From: Monocercomonoides exilis
Lineage: Eukaryota; Preaxostyla; Oxymonadida; Polymastigidae
NCBI GenBank assembly: GCA_001643675.2
Contig: LSRY02000018.1
Location: 930,001-994,000, forward strand
Direction: 5' to 3'
Length of the DNA stretch: 64,000 nt
The position numbers and the translations under genes were made by a program. How positions within the stretch are numbered: position 1 is the stretch's first letter; each line of letters opens with the position of its first letter. Below are positions 1 to 11,637 of this stretch, in pieces. The notes beneath the pieces were generated by a model. It saw only the letters and a program-made list of their open reading frames with translations. It ran no database searches and was not told the origin of the DNA.

Positions 1-195
1 CGGTCCCAAAAAATATTTATTATATTTTCATTTTAACTTTTTGGAGTGTAATGGAGAGATTTTGTTGTTGTCGACAAATTTAACGCTTATCGAAAAATTA
101 TTCATCGCGTCATTTAAATTAATTTATGTTGACGTGTGTTATATTTTTCATAATCAAATTTTATTGGAAATATGATTCTTGCTCGATGATATTGA

Positions 196-1854
196 ATTTT
201 TGTCTGGAGCGAAACATCCACTGAATTGAGTTCTATATTTTAGTGTGAGTGGAATGGATCAAAAACGACTGAAGCATCATCTTCTACGACTGATAGAGTT
301 TCCAGTGGAGGGGCGATTTTCTTGCATAATCTGGCATCGGGAACACTTTCAGTGAAATTTTGTTCATTCAATGAGTGCTATGCGTATTATGCTGGCGGAG
401 GAATTAATTGCTACAATATTAAGTCTGTTGAGATTGTGAACAACACATTCGATTCATGTACTGCGCAAAGTTATCATGGAGGTGGAATGTTCATTTTGAC
501 GATTTTAACGTGTGTCAGGATCAATGATTGTGAATTCCAGAATTGCAAAGCAAATAATGCTGGAGGAGGACTTCTTCTTGTAAATTTTCAGGTTTCAGGA
601 ACAGGATCCATTGAAGCAGAAAATGGAGGAGGAGAGAGTGCATGCTTGTTTGATTGCAGGTTCACTTCATGTACACTTTCAAGAACTAGTGGCGGAGGGT
701 TGCGTTGTGAAAGAGTTCCGACTGCACTTTAAATGAGGAGCATCCAGTTTATTTCATGTTTAGCAGTTTCAAATGGTTGAGGATTGTGTTTCTGTCCTTA
801 TCATTCAGCAGCTCCAAGTGACAAACATAATTGTTATTTCATCATCTTTCACAATTGCAGGCGCACTAATTCCACGCCATGTGGCCACGATGTGTGTTTT
901 GAATGTGATAACAGCCTCTTTTCGTCAAACAATCCGTTCTGTGAATCTTACACAACGAATACAAATGATACGAGAGTGCACCGCCAATCTTATAACGGAA
1001 ACAGTTGTGTGCTTCAGCATACACAAAAGAAGGATTGGCTGAAGGAAGGGATGAAGGATCGGTATGTTGGAGTGAGCGGAGATGATACAAACAATCTGTG
1101 TGGGATGAGTGAGGCAGCGCCGTGCAAGACAGTGGGGCATGCAGTGGGGTCGAGCATGGCGCAGCTGAGCTCGACAATCACAGTGCTGGGTGGGAGGCAT
1201 GTGAGCGAAGAGAAGACGATCAGTGTTGGGGGAAAGAAGATTTCTGTTATGGTGAAAGGGAAGACAGCGAGCTTGATTGGGACGAATTCTCTTTCTTTTT
1301 CATCGACAACGCTGTTCAGCGTATCTACTGGTCAACTGGATGTGGGGCATATTGGGATCGACCACAACACGACAAGAAGCCCATCGCCGAGTGTGTTTGT
1401 GGTAACTGTGGGGAGCGGGACTCTTTTGATGGAGGATATAGCGATCGACTCTTCGACATCAGGAGGGAGCGGAATGACTGAGTGTGTGCTTAAAGAAGCA
1501 CTGTCTCAGTTGAGGATGAGTGATGTTGAGATAGAAAATATGAAAATGAGTCAACCTCTGTTTGTGGAGCCATCAACAGAAGAATCTGTCCAAGGAGAGA
1601 GTTTGCTGGGGAATTTGACAATTCAAAATGTGAATCGGACAGGGGGAGACGGAGTTGTGATGACAAAAAGCGTGAAGGCGGAAGAAATATATGTGGTGTG
1701 GAATACAACGATTGAAGAATGTGAGTGTGTGAATGGAAATGGCTGAGGGATAAAAGTTGAGTTGTCATCTTCAACAAGCAAAACTCATATTGGTACATCA
1801 ACATCGCAAGATGGAGTAAAATTAAATCTTGTGGACGAATTTTACAAAATATGA
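196..1854 (+). pseudogene. Pmp-like beta-helix surface protein, decayed
   Basis: One reading frame carries Pmp-type repeats throughout: CEWNG near 247, GGAIF near 307, several Gly-Gly-Gly/Cys turns, and a second module with the Pro-Cys-Lys-Thr-Val signature near 1118 that is also found in the intact receptor at 32777-40216. The frame is broken by TAG at 241, TAA at 730, TGA at 778 and TGA at 1744. Coding similarity resumes immediately after each stop, so these are nonsense mutations, two of them at expected glycine codons. It runs out at a TGA at 1852-1854. No signal peptide, transmembrane segment or kinase-like end is present, so both termini are missing. In the family such proteins are predicted secreted or surface beta-helices; this copy is almost certainly dead. 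Confidence 0.8.
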
Positions 1855-2258
1855 ATAAAGACTTAATTCAAATTGTTGTGATATTTCATTTGTTATTCAA
1901 TGCATTCTTCTCAAAATTTGCTATTCGAAATTTTTAATGATAATTTAAAACAACATTCTTATTTGTTTTTTTTTATTAAAAGAAACAGTAATGTTCAAAA
2001 AACAACAAAACAATGAATGAAGAAAATAATCAATATAAAGCTCAAATACGATATAAAATACGAAATGAAAAAGAAACAAATATATTTATGGGTTTGATCA
2101 AATATTTTGGATTTTATTATTGAAGCAAAGATTTTTGAAATTTTTTCGATAACATAGTGTCAAATAATTATAATAATCAATAATATATCGAAATTTCATA
2201 AAAAAAATGTCAAATTCACTACTGGTACAATTTAGACCTATGCCAAATTTTGTTAATA
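1855..2258. other. AT-rich spacer without recognisable gene
   Basis: Strongly AT-rich sequence with homopolymer runs and no sustained reading frame. The nonamer ACCTATGCC at 2236-2244 matches the outer 9 bp of the P-element terminal repeat, but the adjoining bases do not, so I do not call an element end here. Confidence 0.6.
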
Positions 2259-2664
2259 TAGTTAGTGTTAATAATGGTGGACACTTTCAATAACTGTGGA
2301 CAGTGGCTTTTTCTCAACCACCGTTGACAGTTACTTTTTAATAATTAACCCAATTATTCCCTTATGGAATACAAACTTATATGAATTGTTTCAATCACAC
2401 ATCCAACACTAAAAAATTTTTAAAAAACAATTTTTTCTTTTCGGAGAAACTCAAAGAATTGAAATTCTCAAATTTTCTCCGAAAATTAAAAATGTTTTTT
2501 TCATAATTCTGCAGAGAAAGTTGTTTCATTTCTGTATGTCTAATAAGTTCACATTCATTGAAGGAATAATTGGGTTAATTATCAAAAAGTAACTGTCAAC
2601 GGTGGTTAAGATAAAGCCACTGTCCACAGTTATTGAAAGTGTCCACCATTATTAACACTAACTA
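2259..2664. mobile_element. MITE with about 100-bp terminal inverted repeats
   Basis: The two ends (TAGTTAGTGTTAATAATGG and its reverse complement) form near-perfect inverted repeats of roughly 100 bp, at about 2259-2360 and 2562-2664. Each is flanked by TA (2257-2258 and 2665-2666), the target duplication of Tc1/mariner-type elements. The 200-bp centre is non-coding. It lies just before the Merlin-type pseudogene but its TA duplication suggests a different transposase. Confidence 0.75.
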
Positions 2665-2687
2665 TATAAGTATTTATCACAAAAATA

Positions 2688-3757
2688 ATGGAATGTTTAT
2701 CAATTATTTTTTCACCCATGTCTCTTGTTCCTGATAAGAAATCAGATGTTGCTGATTATAACAAGCTATTTCAACATTTTGAAAAGAGTTGGGAGTGGTT
2801 CATTCATTTTATCAACTTTAATGAAACGAAAAAATGCCCATCTTGAACAAGATATATGAAATTAACAACGGTTGATGTAACACACATATCATGGAGATGT
2901 TCAGCATGTAACAAATTCATTTCATATTTGAAGGAGACATCTTTTTATGGAAGTCATATCAAAATCAACTCAATTTTTCTAATTCTTTTGCGTTTCTGGC
3001 TAAAAATTCGAATTGATCAATGCTCATTTTTCACTGGAGTTAGTCGAAATACAGTCGGTTCTTGGTATTCTGTTGCAAGAGCATCAATTGGAATTCGAAT
3101 GTCGAGTGTGAGGTTTGTTCTTTGGGTTGAAGGATGCATTGTGGAAATAGATGAGGCAATTCTGAGAAAAAGAAAGTACCACAAAGGGAAAAAGAAGAAA
3201 CAAATTTGGCTTTTTGGTACAGTGGAAAGAATAGAAAATGATGAAATCGGAAAATATTTTATTATCAGAGTTCCAAACAGAAAAAAGGATGCTTCGAAAC
3301 ACATCATTGAAGACAGCATTCAGAAATGCACAACTATTCTCAGTGATGAGTAGGGTGCAAATAAGTGCTTGAATGAATTAGGTTGCAAACATCAGACAGT
3401 TTGCCACAAATACGAATTCAAAAATACAGAAACAGTAGTGTGTGTAAATTGACAGAATGTTGTTGGTCTCATTTTTTAGGATCATTGCCTCCATGTGGAA
3501 TCAAAGAAAAGTTCATCGATGATTTTATTGCTTCATTTTAATTTCAACATGATAAAGAAATACTATTCACAGAATTTGTGAGGGATGATACTAATTACAA
3601 ACCTACTGAATCAGCAGTTCCCCATGACTATGATGATGGAGAAGGAGACGATGAAGCAGATGTTCCCCAAATTGAGCAGGAAGCAGGTGTTATTCATGAG
3701 GAAGAAGATGATGATCCAGGAGATGGAGCAGATGGTAGTGAATATCCTGAATCATAA
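2688..3757 (+). pseudogene. Merlin/IS1595-type (ISXO2-like) transposase, broken
   Basis: The frame from ATG 2688 reads as a typical IS1595/Merlin protein. It has an N-terminal zinc ribbon (KKCPS then WRCSAC near 2842-2915), the first catalytic Asp in VEIDEA near 3139, a basic KRKYHKG stretch, a V-x-NRKKD segment and the second Asp in TTILSDE just before 3352. Breaks: TGA at about 2845 replaces the second zinc-ribbon cysteine, TAG follows SDE at 3352, a TGA lies near 3450, a frameshift falls before CCWSH near 3465, and TAA at 3538. An acidic tail follows and ends at TAA 3755-3757. Family knowledge: Merlin elements make 8-9 bp target duplications, the size seen at the P elements in this window. 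It is non-functional as it stands. Confidence 0.8.
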
Positions 3758-4117
3758 CGTTTTTGAACAATATTTAGAAATTTTGTAATATTTTTTCTTA
3801 CACTAAAAAAAACTTAAATATTAAAAACCCGCTATTTTTAACATGTCATTAATGCATTTCAACAATTAACAATTCAAAACAAAGTTGTTAAAATCATTTT
3901 TGGCTAGAAAGGAAAGGTGAGCATATGGGGCAATATTTTTGCATTTATTAAAAAACAAACGATTTGTTCCAAACTTTTTCTTCAACCTTGTCATTATAAG
4001 TCTTTCATTCCCATGTCAAAAAAAAAGAAGAAAAATTTAAAAAATGAAAAAAACAATTGAAAGTGTGGAATGGAACAAAATTCAAAAAGAAAAAAATTTC
4101 TTCCCATATGCCAATTA
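3758..4117. other. AT-rich spacer
   Basis: No credible reading frame or RNA gene seen. The sequence holds A/T runs and separates the dead transposase from the foldback element. Confidence 0.6.
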
Positions 4118-4864
4118 CACCATTTATTATTCAAATTTGGTAAACTTATTATTCGAAATTAATAAACTTATTATTCAAAATTAATAAAATTGAGTATTTT
4201 TTTTAAAAAGTTTTTTTGTGAAAAATTGGTTTTTGGCTGAATATCAGAAAATATTGAAAATATTATATTCACTCAATATTCGAAATATAGATGAGAATTT
4301 GAACCCAGATTTTTATTATTTGTGAATAAACATAAAATTTTCTGATTTTTCAGAAAAAAATCATCATCATGGAAATAGGATAATTTTTGAATTATTTCAC
4401 CTCACATCGATAAATAATGCATAATTCAACCTAGAAAAGTTGTTTGCATCAATGATACAAACTGAATACAAATATTATTCAGAACTGAATAAATTCAAGA
4501 ATGCACTTTCTGAAATCTTTATTTGTTTTTTGTTGTTCATTTGTATAAACTTAAGTTTTAATTACTTTTCTTGATTTGATAAGACATTATTTATCGATGT
4601 GAGGTGAAATAATTCAAAAATTATCCTATTTCCATGATGATGATTTTTTTCTGAAAAATCAGAAAATTTTATGTTTATTCACAAATAATAAAAATCTGGG
4701 TTCAAATTCTCATCTATATTTCGAATATTGAGTGAATATAATATTTTCAATATTTTCTGATATTCAGCCAAAAACCAATTTTTCACAAAAAAACTTTTTA
4801 AAAAAAATACTCAATTTTATTAATTTTGAATAATAAGTTTATTAATTTCGAATAATAAATGGTG
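4118..4864. mobile_element. Foldback element, CACC...GGTG ends, TA target duplication
   Basis: Two arms of about 280-300 bp (roughly 4118-4418 and 4587-4864) are reverse complements of each other around a 170-bp centre. The tips read CACCATTTATTATTC and its complement, flanked by TA at 4116-4117 and 4865-4866. The left arm has an extra tandem copy of a TTATTATTC-AAATTAATAAA unit. No coding sequence. The tip closely resembles that of element M (CACCAAAAATTATTC), so it is probably a non-autonomous relative. Confidence 0.85.
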
Positions 4865-4984
4865 TATATTTTCAATGAAAAAGTTGTTCGGCTAAAATTA
4901 AGTTCGAATTTATTCACAAAAAATTGTGAAAAATTGAACATGATTATATTTAATATTAACTGAATCTTTATTTAGTTCTTTCTC

Positions 4985-5480
4985 TGTTCCTTTCTCATCT
5001 TTGTCTTGTCTCTGAAAGACATAAGACTTCTTGAGCAGAATGTTCCCGCGAATTCAGATGCAAAGTCAAATAACAATGCGTTTCTACGATGTATTTTAGC
5101 CAAAATTTTCAGAACGGATAATGTATTCAAATAGATATGTTGCAAAAGGAAATATTCATATTCTTTTGTATGCAGCGTTTTCTGTTGTGTCTGTGTGAAC
5201 GCATTCTCCACCAATGGCAGGACGGAGCAAGAAAAGATGAGCCAACTGATGTTGGCAGAAAGAGACGATACACCATTGATGACCAGAAGGGAAAGCATTC
5301 CTATCTTTACAAAGGTTTTATTGAAGCAAAGTTTGTAAGAAATAATCTCCGTCTCCACTGCAGAAGTTGACTGTATCGCAAGATAAGCATCAGATTTATA
5401 TGAAAATTATTGAATTGGTAAATTTAAAATTCATGCCATTATAGACAACTCAAAAATTTGCAAACATAAGATGAAAAAAG
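4985..5480 (+). other. Possible intron-containing gene fragment, unidentified
   Basis: Stretches of plausible coding sequence occur in a spliced reading. One begins LLEQNVPANSDAK near 5030 and runs to FRTDN near 5120. A second, from about 5177, contains CERILHQWQDGARKDEP and the charged segment GRKRRYTIDDQKGKHSY, ending ...EAKF near 5328. A third begins KLTVSQDKHQIYMK near 5360. They join in phase if GTATTC...TGCAG and GTAAGA...TGCAG are introns, but the second would be only 29 bp, shorter than any intron I support elsewhere here. No start codon is evident; the foldback element lies directly upstream. No family recognised. It could be a decayed gene or chance. Confidence 0.3.
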
Positions 5481-6612
5481 TTCTTATAATTTCTCTTGCA
5501 TAAGAACAAAATAAAAGCAAACGAGGAAATCCTGATTTCAATGTACTCGATTTTCCATTGAAGGCTACATTAAAGGCCTGGAGCTTCATAAAGTTTCTTG
5601 ACTCAACATGACTGTGAATTTTGGTATATGTTTTGGGAAACATATGGGGAACACCGTTTGATAAAAATTATTTCCGATTGACCACATCCAAAACATTTTT
5701 TTTTTTTTTGGAAAAAAATGTAACAAATATAGAATATACGAGTGAAATGGTAACATCATCGCTGATTATCATCATTGTGAACTAAAAGAATCCAATTCCG
5801 CAGCCAAATCTAAGAGTTGCCATTTCAAGGATACGAGCAAAAACATGTGCAAGTGGTAAATATGAAATAAGATAATCCTGTTCCCCGTCTTTTGGTGTTC
5901 CAGTCGTTCATAAAGCGTAAGCAATTGTGAAAATTGAATCAGGTGGTAATGGACGATTTTCAATTAAATTGGACTTTCTCAGAGCTATCTGATCCAAATT
6001 TTATAATTATACATTCAGAGCGAAAATAATAAGGTTAAAAAGGATAATCAACTCCTATTACACGTCAAAATTGGGGAATTTTCCAGAAGATTTAGTCTCT
6101 TTCACAAATTTTTATTCGTCCGATGTCAACACAATATCTTTCGAATCCAAATATAATTTTATGAATTGATACAAAACATTCTAACAAGATTCAAAGAAAA
6201 AATGTAAGTGTATTATTTTGTAAAGTTCAACATCGCAACTATCGGATACGTTGATAAAACATTACAAAAAAAAGTGGAACTGAATAATTTGAACTTTAAC
6301 CATGCTTTCCAAGTTTGAAAGAAAAATAGATGCAATAACCATAACGAGTTTTGATTTCATTTTTTTAAAAACACCTTAAAATATTAATTAGATAAAAAAC
6401 GAAATAGAAAATGATAACAATTAAGTATCATTCATACCCTTCTTAACCTTAATATGTTAAATACAATGAATCGGATTCATTCGTTAATTTTCATTACACA
6501 TGAAGAAAATATCACTTTAATTTTTCTATTTGATCTTCAAAAAAAATCTATTATTTGTATTTTATAAAATATATTTTTGGATCAATATAAGATCAAAATT
6601 GTTTGTTGAGAA
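5481..6612. other. Spacer upstream of eS6
   Basis: AT-rich sequence with short coding-like scraps (for example LDFPLKATLKAW near 5548) but no frame I can assemble. It must contain the eS6 promoter; I see no motif I can name. Confidence 0.5.
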
Positions 6613-8220
6613 ATGAAGGTTTGAGTCTTGCAAGAGAGCTCTGCGATATTATCATAATTTTTGTGAAAATGATTCTTTTTGTTGTTTTGTTTTCTTTCGA
6701 AATACTAGCTCAATATTTCGTACCCAGCCACTGGGCAGCAAAAGTTGATTGAGATCAACGATGAGCAGAAGATGTATGTTTCATTTCTCAAATTACTTTT
6801 AACACAAAATGTACAATATATTTTTTTTCTTTTTGATTCTTGAAGACATATCTTCATGGAGAAACAGATGGGACAGGAAGTTGATGGAAGTGCTTTGGGC
6901 GAAGAATTCAAAGGATACATTTTCAAGATCTCTGGTGGAAACGACAAACAAGGATTCCCAATGAAACAAGGTATTTTGAGTGCAAATCGTGTTCGCATCA
7001 TCCTCAAGAAAGGTATTGATATCATTACAGATTATTATTTCAAAAAATGTTTTTCAATCTATAATGAATTTTTTTCCCTGTGATAAGGTGATAAATGCTT
7101 CCGTGAACGTAGAGAAGGAGAGAGAAAGAGAAAATCAGTTCGTGGATGTATCGTGTCCAACGATATCTGCGTTTTGGATTTGGTGATCACAAAGAAAGGG
7201 CCAAAGGATATCGAAGGAATCACAGACAAGCCAAGGCCCAGACGTCTCGGACCAAAAAGAGCTGGAAACATTCGCAAACTCTTCGGATTGCCAAAGACAG
7301 CTGATGTGAGGAAATATGTTATCCGTAGGAAGTTGCCAAAGGGAGGATCAAAGGCACCAAAGATCCAAAGACTCATCACTCCACTTCGCATTGCTCGAAA
7401 GAAATATCTTGCAAAGAAGAAGATCGCATCAGCAAAGAAGACAACAAAGGAGCTTCTTGCATACAAGAAGATGCTTCTTGAGAAGAGAAACGAGAAGAAG
7501 AAGGAGGCCATTGAGAAGGCAAGAAAGAAGTTGCAACTGAAGAAATTGAAGGAGAAGAAAGAAGCCAAAAAGAGATGGCTGAAAAAGATTGCCAGCATCG
7601 AAAAGAAGACAGGAAAGAAATACGTCGTTGCTCCAAAGAAGCCGAAGACAAAGAAAGTTGAGGTTGTCCAAAAAGTTGATACAAAGAAATACGACGTTGA
7701 TAATGTTGACAAATCACACAAAGCCGCTCCGCTTCCAGCTATCTTGCTTGCTGAGCTTGACAAGAAATCAGGAAAGAAATCGAAAGCAACAAAGGCAACA
7801 AAGACAGCAACAAAGGCCCCAGCAAAGACAGTTGCTCCAGCAAAGAAGGCAACAAAGGAGACACCAAAAACTGTTACCAAAGCAACAAAAGTTGAGAAGA
7901 AAGTTGCAACAAAAGAAGCACCAAAGGCAGCAGCCAAAGCCACAAAAGCCACAAAAGAAGTGAAACCAACAAAAGCAGCCAAGCCCGCAAAGGAAGCACC
8001 AAAAACTGCACAGAAAGCAGCTCCAAAGGCAGCCCCAAAATCCACATCAAAAGCAACTGAAAAAGTTGCAAAGAAGGCTGAACCTAAGGCTGCACCAAAA
8101 GCATCTCAAAAGGCTTCACCAAAACCCAAACAAGCTCCAGCTCCATCAAAATCTGCTCCAAAGACAGCTAAAAAAGCTGCACCAAAAGCAGCAGCAAAAT
8201 CTGCGCCAAAGAAGAAGTAA
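6613..8220 (+). CDS. RPS6: 40S ribosomal protein eS6 with long Lys/Ala/Pro C-terminal tail
   Basis: Structural protein of the small ribosomal subunit. Exons are 6613-6618 (Met-Lys), 6709-6773, 6846-7012 and 7088-8220, joined at GTTTGA, GTATGT and GTATTG donors; together they give 456 codons plus TAA. The spliced start reads [11 protein letters not shown], then [51 protein letters not shown] and RRLGPKRA...IRKLF, all canonical eS6 blocks. The usual eS6 ends near residue 240-250; here a further roughly 200 residues of AlaLysLys, LysAlaAlaPro and ThrLys repeats follow, histone-H1-like in composition. The tail is continuous with exon 4, so it is not a separate gene. The phospho-serine cluster typical of animal eS6 is not recognisable. 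Identification is certain; the exact intron edges are read from frame and consensus. Confidence 0.95.
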
Positions 8221-8640
8221 TTTCTTTTAGTTTAATTTTTGGCTGGATTATTGTTTTGAAGGCATGTCAATCTCAACAAACTTGAAATATTCTACTCAAG
8301 AATTTTTATTTATTTTTTTTTGCTGAAGGAGACAAAAATCAAAAGAAAATATATCAAAAACAAAGTACAGACTTTATTTTTTAGAGTGAAAGAGTTTTTT
8401 TATTCGTTTCTTAAGGAGAATTAAATTTCTTTCTATTTCTATTATTCCGTTATTTATTTTTGTTTTTTTACAAATTATAGCGATCTAAATGCAAAAGAAA
8501 ATTTTTTATTTTTTGTTTGAAAAATGAAAGTGCCAATAACAGATTCATCTTTTATTTTTGTTCATTTATTAACATTACTTATTTGTGAAACATTCTTGCA
8601 CCGAAGTTTGCTAATGCGCAACTTTTTATTTTTTGAATTC
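8221..8640. other. AT-rich 3' flank of eS6
   Basis: T-rich runs and poly-A-like stretches, no gene seen. Confidence 0.6.
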
Positions 8641-9208
8641 ATAGGACGATTTTTGATTTAGGTGTGCGAAGGATGGCAAGAATTAAAATTCCAAAAAGAG
8701 ACTTTATTTTTGATGAAATTAGATTTTTTAGTGGTATGCATCTAGAGATTTCAATTACTTTTCAATAATTAAAAAAGAGTTAATTGCAAACAATATATTT
8801 TTGGAAAGAAAATGTTTATTAGACTATGAAGAAAATGGAGATGGAACCTTTTCTTTGTATGCCATTTTTATAATCTTGATCGTAATTTTGAAATGATTAC
8901 AGACTTGTTGCGCATTGTGGTTTATCAAATGACATTTTTTGGATTTTATGTATTTTTTATCATCATTTATTGGTGGTTTTATCGAAAACAAATAACAAAT
9001 TATGGCGATTGCATCTTGGACATTATGGAGCTGGAAAACAATTGTTACCGTTCCTGCTACAGTTAATATTTTTAATTTTACCGGAGTATTTTGTATGTGA
9101 ATTGAAAAGATTAATGGATAATTAAAAGTATTTTTTTCGCCTTTTTTCTTCATAAAATGCAAGCTTTCAATTTTTGTTTATAAGCTGACAATTCTTTTTG
9201 CACCCGGA
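8641..9208 (+). other. Possible remnant of a multi-pass membrane protein
   Basis: Several short hydrophobic segments appear in shifting frames: FFGFYVFFIIIYWWFYRKQ near 8930-8990, a WKTIVTVPATVNIF segment near 9030, and FFFIKCKLSIFVYKL leading into the frame of the next gene. They resemble helices of a seven-pass receptor, but stops separate them and no splice model gives an open frame. Call it decayed membrane-protein sequence at best. Confidence 0.3.
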
Positions 9209-9211
9209 TTG

Positions 9212-10771
9212 ATGACAATTTACCGCACATTTACGCTACTTATTGAAAAATTTCCACGCTTCAGTTTTATTAATGCAATTATTACTTTATCCGGTGTAGG
9301 AAGTATTAGAGCATTTATTATGACGATTCGTTATTTAATTGAGGCTCAATACGTGATTGTTAAGGAAGGCAACACAGAAAAAATCTTGTTGAATGATGAT
9401 GTCAACGATTTAGGAGATAAAATTAGCTTTAACAGAATCGTCGTCTTGCTTTCTGGGAGCAGTCGAGCTGCACTTGGATCCAACATTTCTGATGACGCCT
9501 CTTCGAACACAGAAAATGGGTCATCTTCGGCTCAGCACGAAGTTAAACCGGTGCAGAATCATGTGACAGCCTTGTCGCCTGTACTTTCTGCTGAAGGCGT
9601 ACCTTCTCCTGGATGGGCATCGGATGGGGCTCTGTTCAAGTACAGCAGAGAAGCTGTGCGGGCTGATCCATGGCGCGTGAAGGAGTGGGACTGGTACCAA
9701 GTGAGCAACAGCCACGTGGCTCTGCAGTTTACGTTTGGCCATGCGTCCTATGCGGGGCAGGTGGGAGTTATGCTGTTTGATTTCCAGAAGCAGAAGACGA
9801 TATACGTTTGCGACTGCATATTGCCTGTTCCTGTGCTGTGGATGAAGCTTGATGCGAGCGCAGGGGAAGATAGCGTCTTGGAGTACAAGAAAAAAGGGAT
9901 GTGGATGCAGATAACTACGAAGGAGAAAGGAAAAGTGAGGCGAATTGCTTGCAAGACGGAGGAATTTGAGTGCGATGTGACGCTGAGTCGGTTGAATGAC
10001 AATTCCATTGCGCTGGTTGTTCCGTTTAAAGAAAGCGAAAATCAATTTTATTTCAATGAGAAAATTAATTGCATGTCGGCTTCCGGGAAGGCAACTGTAA
10101 ATGGGGTGGATTTCATTTTCCGAAATGCGTCGCAAACGGAAAAGAGGAAAGATTCATCGATTTCGCATATTGTCGAGCCATCGAGCAAACTTGATTCTTC
10201 TTCGAGTGAAGCAAAAGAAAGCTTATTGCTTGACAACTCAAGTGAGAAAGAAGAGCAAGCGAACGAGCAGGATGATAATATGAAAGCCAAATCAGAGGTT
10301 GGAAAAGATGTTTGCGTTGACCGAGCTGATTGCGATGAAGCGTGGGGGCTGCTGGACTGGGGAAGAGGGGTATGGCCTTATCACAACGAATGGTATTGGT
10401 CAAATGCAACTGGAAGGGTTAATGGAAAAGTATTTGGCTTCAATCTTGGCTGTGGATTCGGGGAAACTTCAAAAGCAACAGAAAATTGTTTGTTTTTTGA
10501 AGGAAGTTTACATAAATTAGGAAATGTGAAGATAATATGCGATCATCAGGATTACATGAAGGAATGGAAGTTGGAGGATGAGGAAGGAAGAGTTGCTTTG
10601 GCATTAAGTCCAACATTTGATAGAAAAACTGAAACGAAGATGTTGTGGGTTGACAACTGCACTCATCAAATGTTCGGGAAGTTTCATGGTGTTGTTTCAC
10701 TTGATGATGGAACAAAGCTTGAAATTGATAATATTTTTGGATTTTCGGAATATGCTGTGAATAATTGGTAA
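9212..10771 (+). CDS. DUF2804 domain protein, N-terminus uncertain
   Basis: The C-terminal roughly 400 residues match DUF2804 in order: VPSPGWA, ALFKYSRE, WRVKEWDWYQ, then in the second half WGLLDWGRGVWPYHNEWYW, GFNLGCGFG, ENCLFFEG, HKLGNV, and the closing IDNIFGFSEYAV. The family is of unknown function, probably a two-sheet lipocalin-like fold. A low-complexity Ser/Glu-rich linker lies in the middle (about residues 310-360). The first roughly 60 residues are hydrophobic (RFSFINAIITLSGVGSI) and look like a membrane helix pair, unlike normal DUF2804 proteins, which begin near VLSAEGVPSPGWA. The true start may therefore lie further in, after an unrecognised intron, or the protein may be membrane-anchored. 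Single exon as drawn; the stop is TAA. Expressed status unknown but the frame is intact. Confidence 0.75.
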   Translation: MTIYRTFTLLIEKFPRFSFINAIITLSGVGSIRAFIMTIRYLIEAQYVIVKEGNTEKILLNDDVNDLGDKISFNRIVVLLSGSSRAALGSNISDDASSNTENGSSSAQHEVKPVQNHVTALSPVLSAEGVPSPGWASDGALFKYSREAVRADPWRVKEWDWYQVSNSHVALQFTFGHASYAGQVGVMLFDFQKQKTIYVCDCILPVPVLWMKLDASAGEDSVLEYKKKGMWMQITTKEKGKVRRIACKTEEFECDVTLSRLNDNSIALVVPFKESENQFYFNEKINCMSASGKATVNGVDFIFRNASQTEKRKDSSISHIVEPSSKLDSSSSEAKESLLLDNSSEKEEQANEQDDNMKAKSEVGKDVCVDRADCDEAWGLLDWGRGVWPYHNEWYWSNATGRVNGKVFGFNLGCGFGETSKATENCLFFEGSLHKLGNVKIICDHQDYMKEWKLEDEEGRVALALSPTFDRKTETKMLWVDNCTHQMFGKFHGVVSLDDGTKLEIDNIFGFSEYAVNNW

Positions 10772-11637
10772 AGTTTCTCTGTTAATGAGAGAGTCTGAGG
10801 ATTTTAACTTTCTCTTGCAACGTTGTCTTTATAATTTTTGATCATGTATAGTGGATGACAAACCTGGATCTCGTATTAACAGTGATACGAGGCTTATATC
10901 ACCTCGTTTATAACCAATGTCTGAGGTTATCACATATATTTTGCTCTATTTTCTGTAATTTTTTTCGGTTATAATCAAACGAAAACCTCAAATAGTGTAC
11001 TAATTTTATCAAGACTATATTTTTTATCTTGACTCTTTTTGTAAACTTTCTGCTGCTTTTTTTAAAAGTTCAGCAAAGGTTTGCGGTAAAAAACTTATTA
11101 ATGAACTTTCTAATTGAAACTATTTACAACATTCAGGAAAATTGAATTTTTCAAAACAAAACAAAAAGAAAAGAAAAGAAAGAAAGAAAGAAGAAGAAGA
11201 AGAAGAAGAAAACCTGGTTCGAAATAGATATTTTGGACAAAATATTTTCCTTTCTGAGTTTTGTTCAACAAAATAATAATAAGTCTTTGATGTTGTTCTT
11301 CGAATTTTCAACATCTTTTTTAATAATTAAGAAAGATTTGGCAAAACGGCTTTAATGACAAACACTCACTTTTATTTTTATCAAACGAATGAATAAATAG
11401 CAAAAAAATACACTATTGAGAAGTAACTAATGCAAAAGACATATATTAACATATTTGTCTAAACTTGAAATGATTAAATATAAAATTATTCACAAATGAG
11501 TGAAAATACTGTCTTTCTAGCATTTCATTGCAAAAAACATAAAGCTTTTGTTTCGCTTAAAACTTTATTAAATTTTCTCAGATATCAAAATAAATAGAAT
11601 TAAACATCCGCCTTCTTTCATTATTGATATTAAAATA
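10772..11637. other. Non-coding spacer with A/G-rich microsatellite
   Basis: No gene seen. A purine microsatellite of GAAA then GAA units occupies about 11155-11212. The outer flank of element B ends in TA at 11636-11637. Confidence 0.6.

Noticed and set aside
2236-2244. ACCTATGCC as a third P-element end
   Set aside because: Only the outer 9 bp match; the next bases differ from the 570-bp repeat and no partner end or duplication was found.
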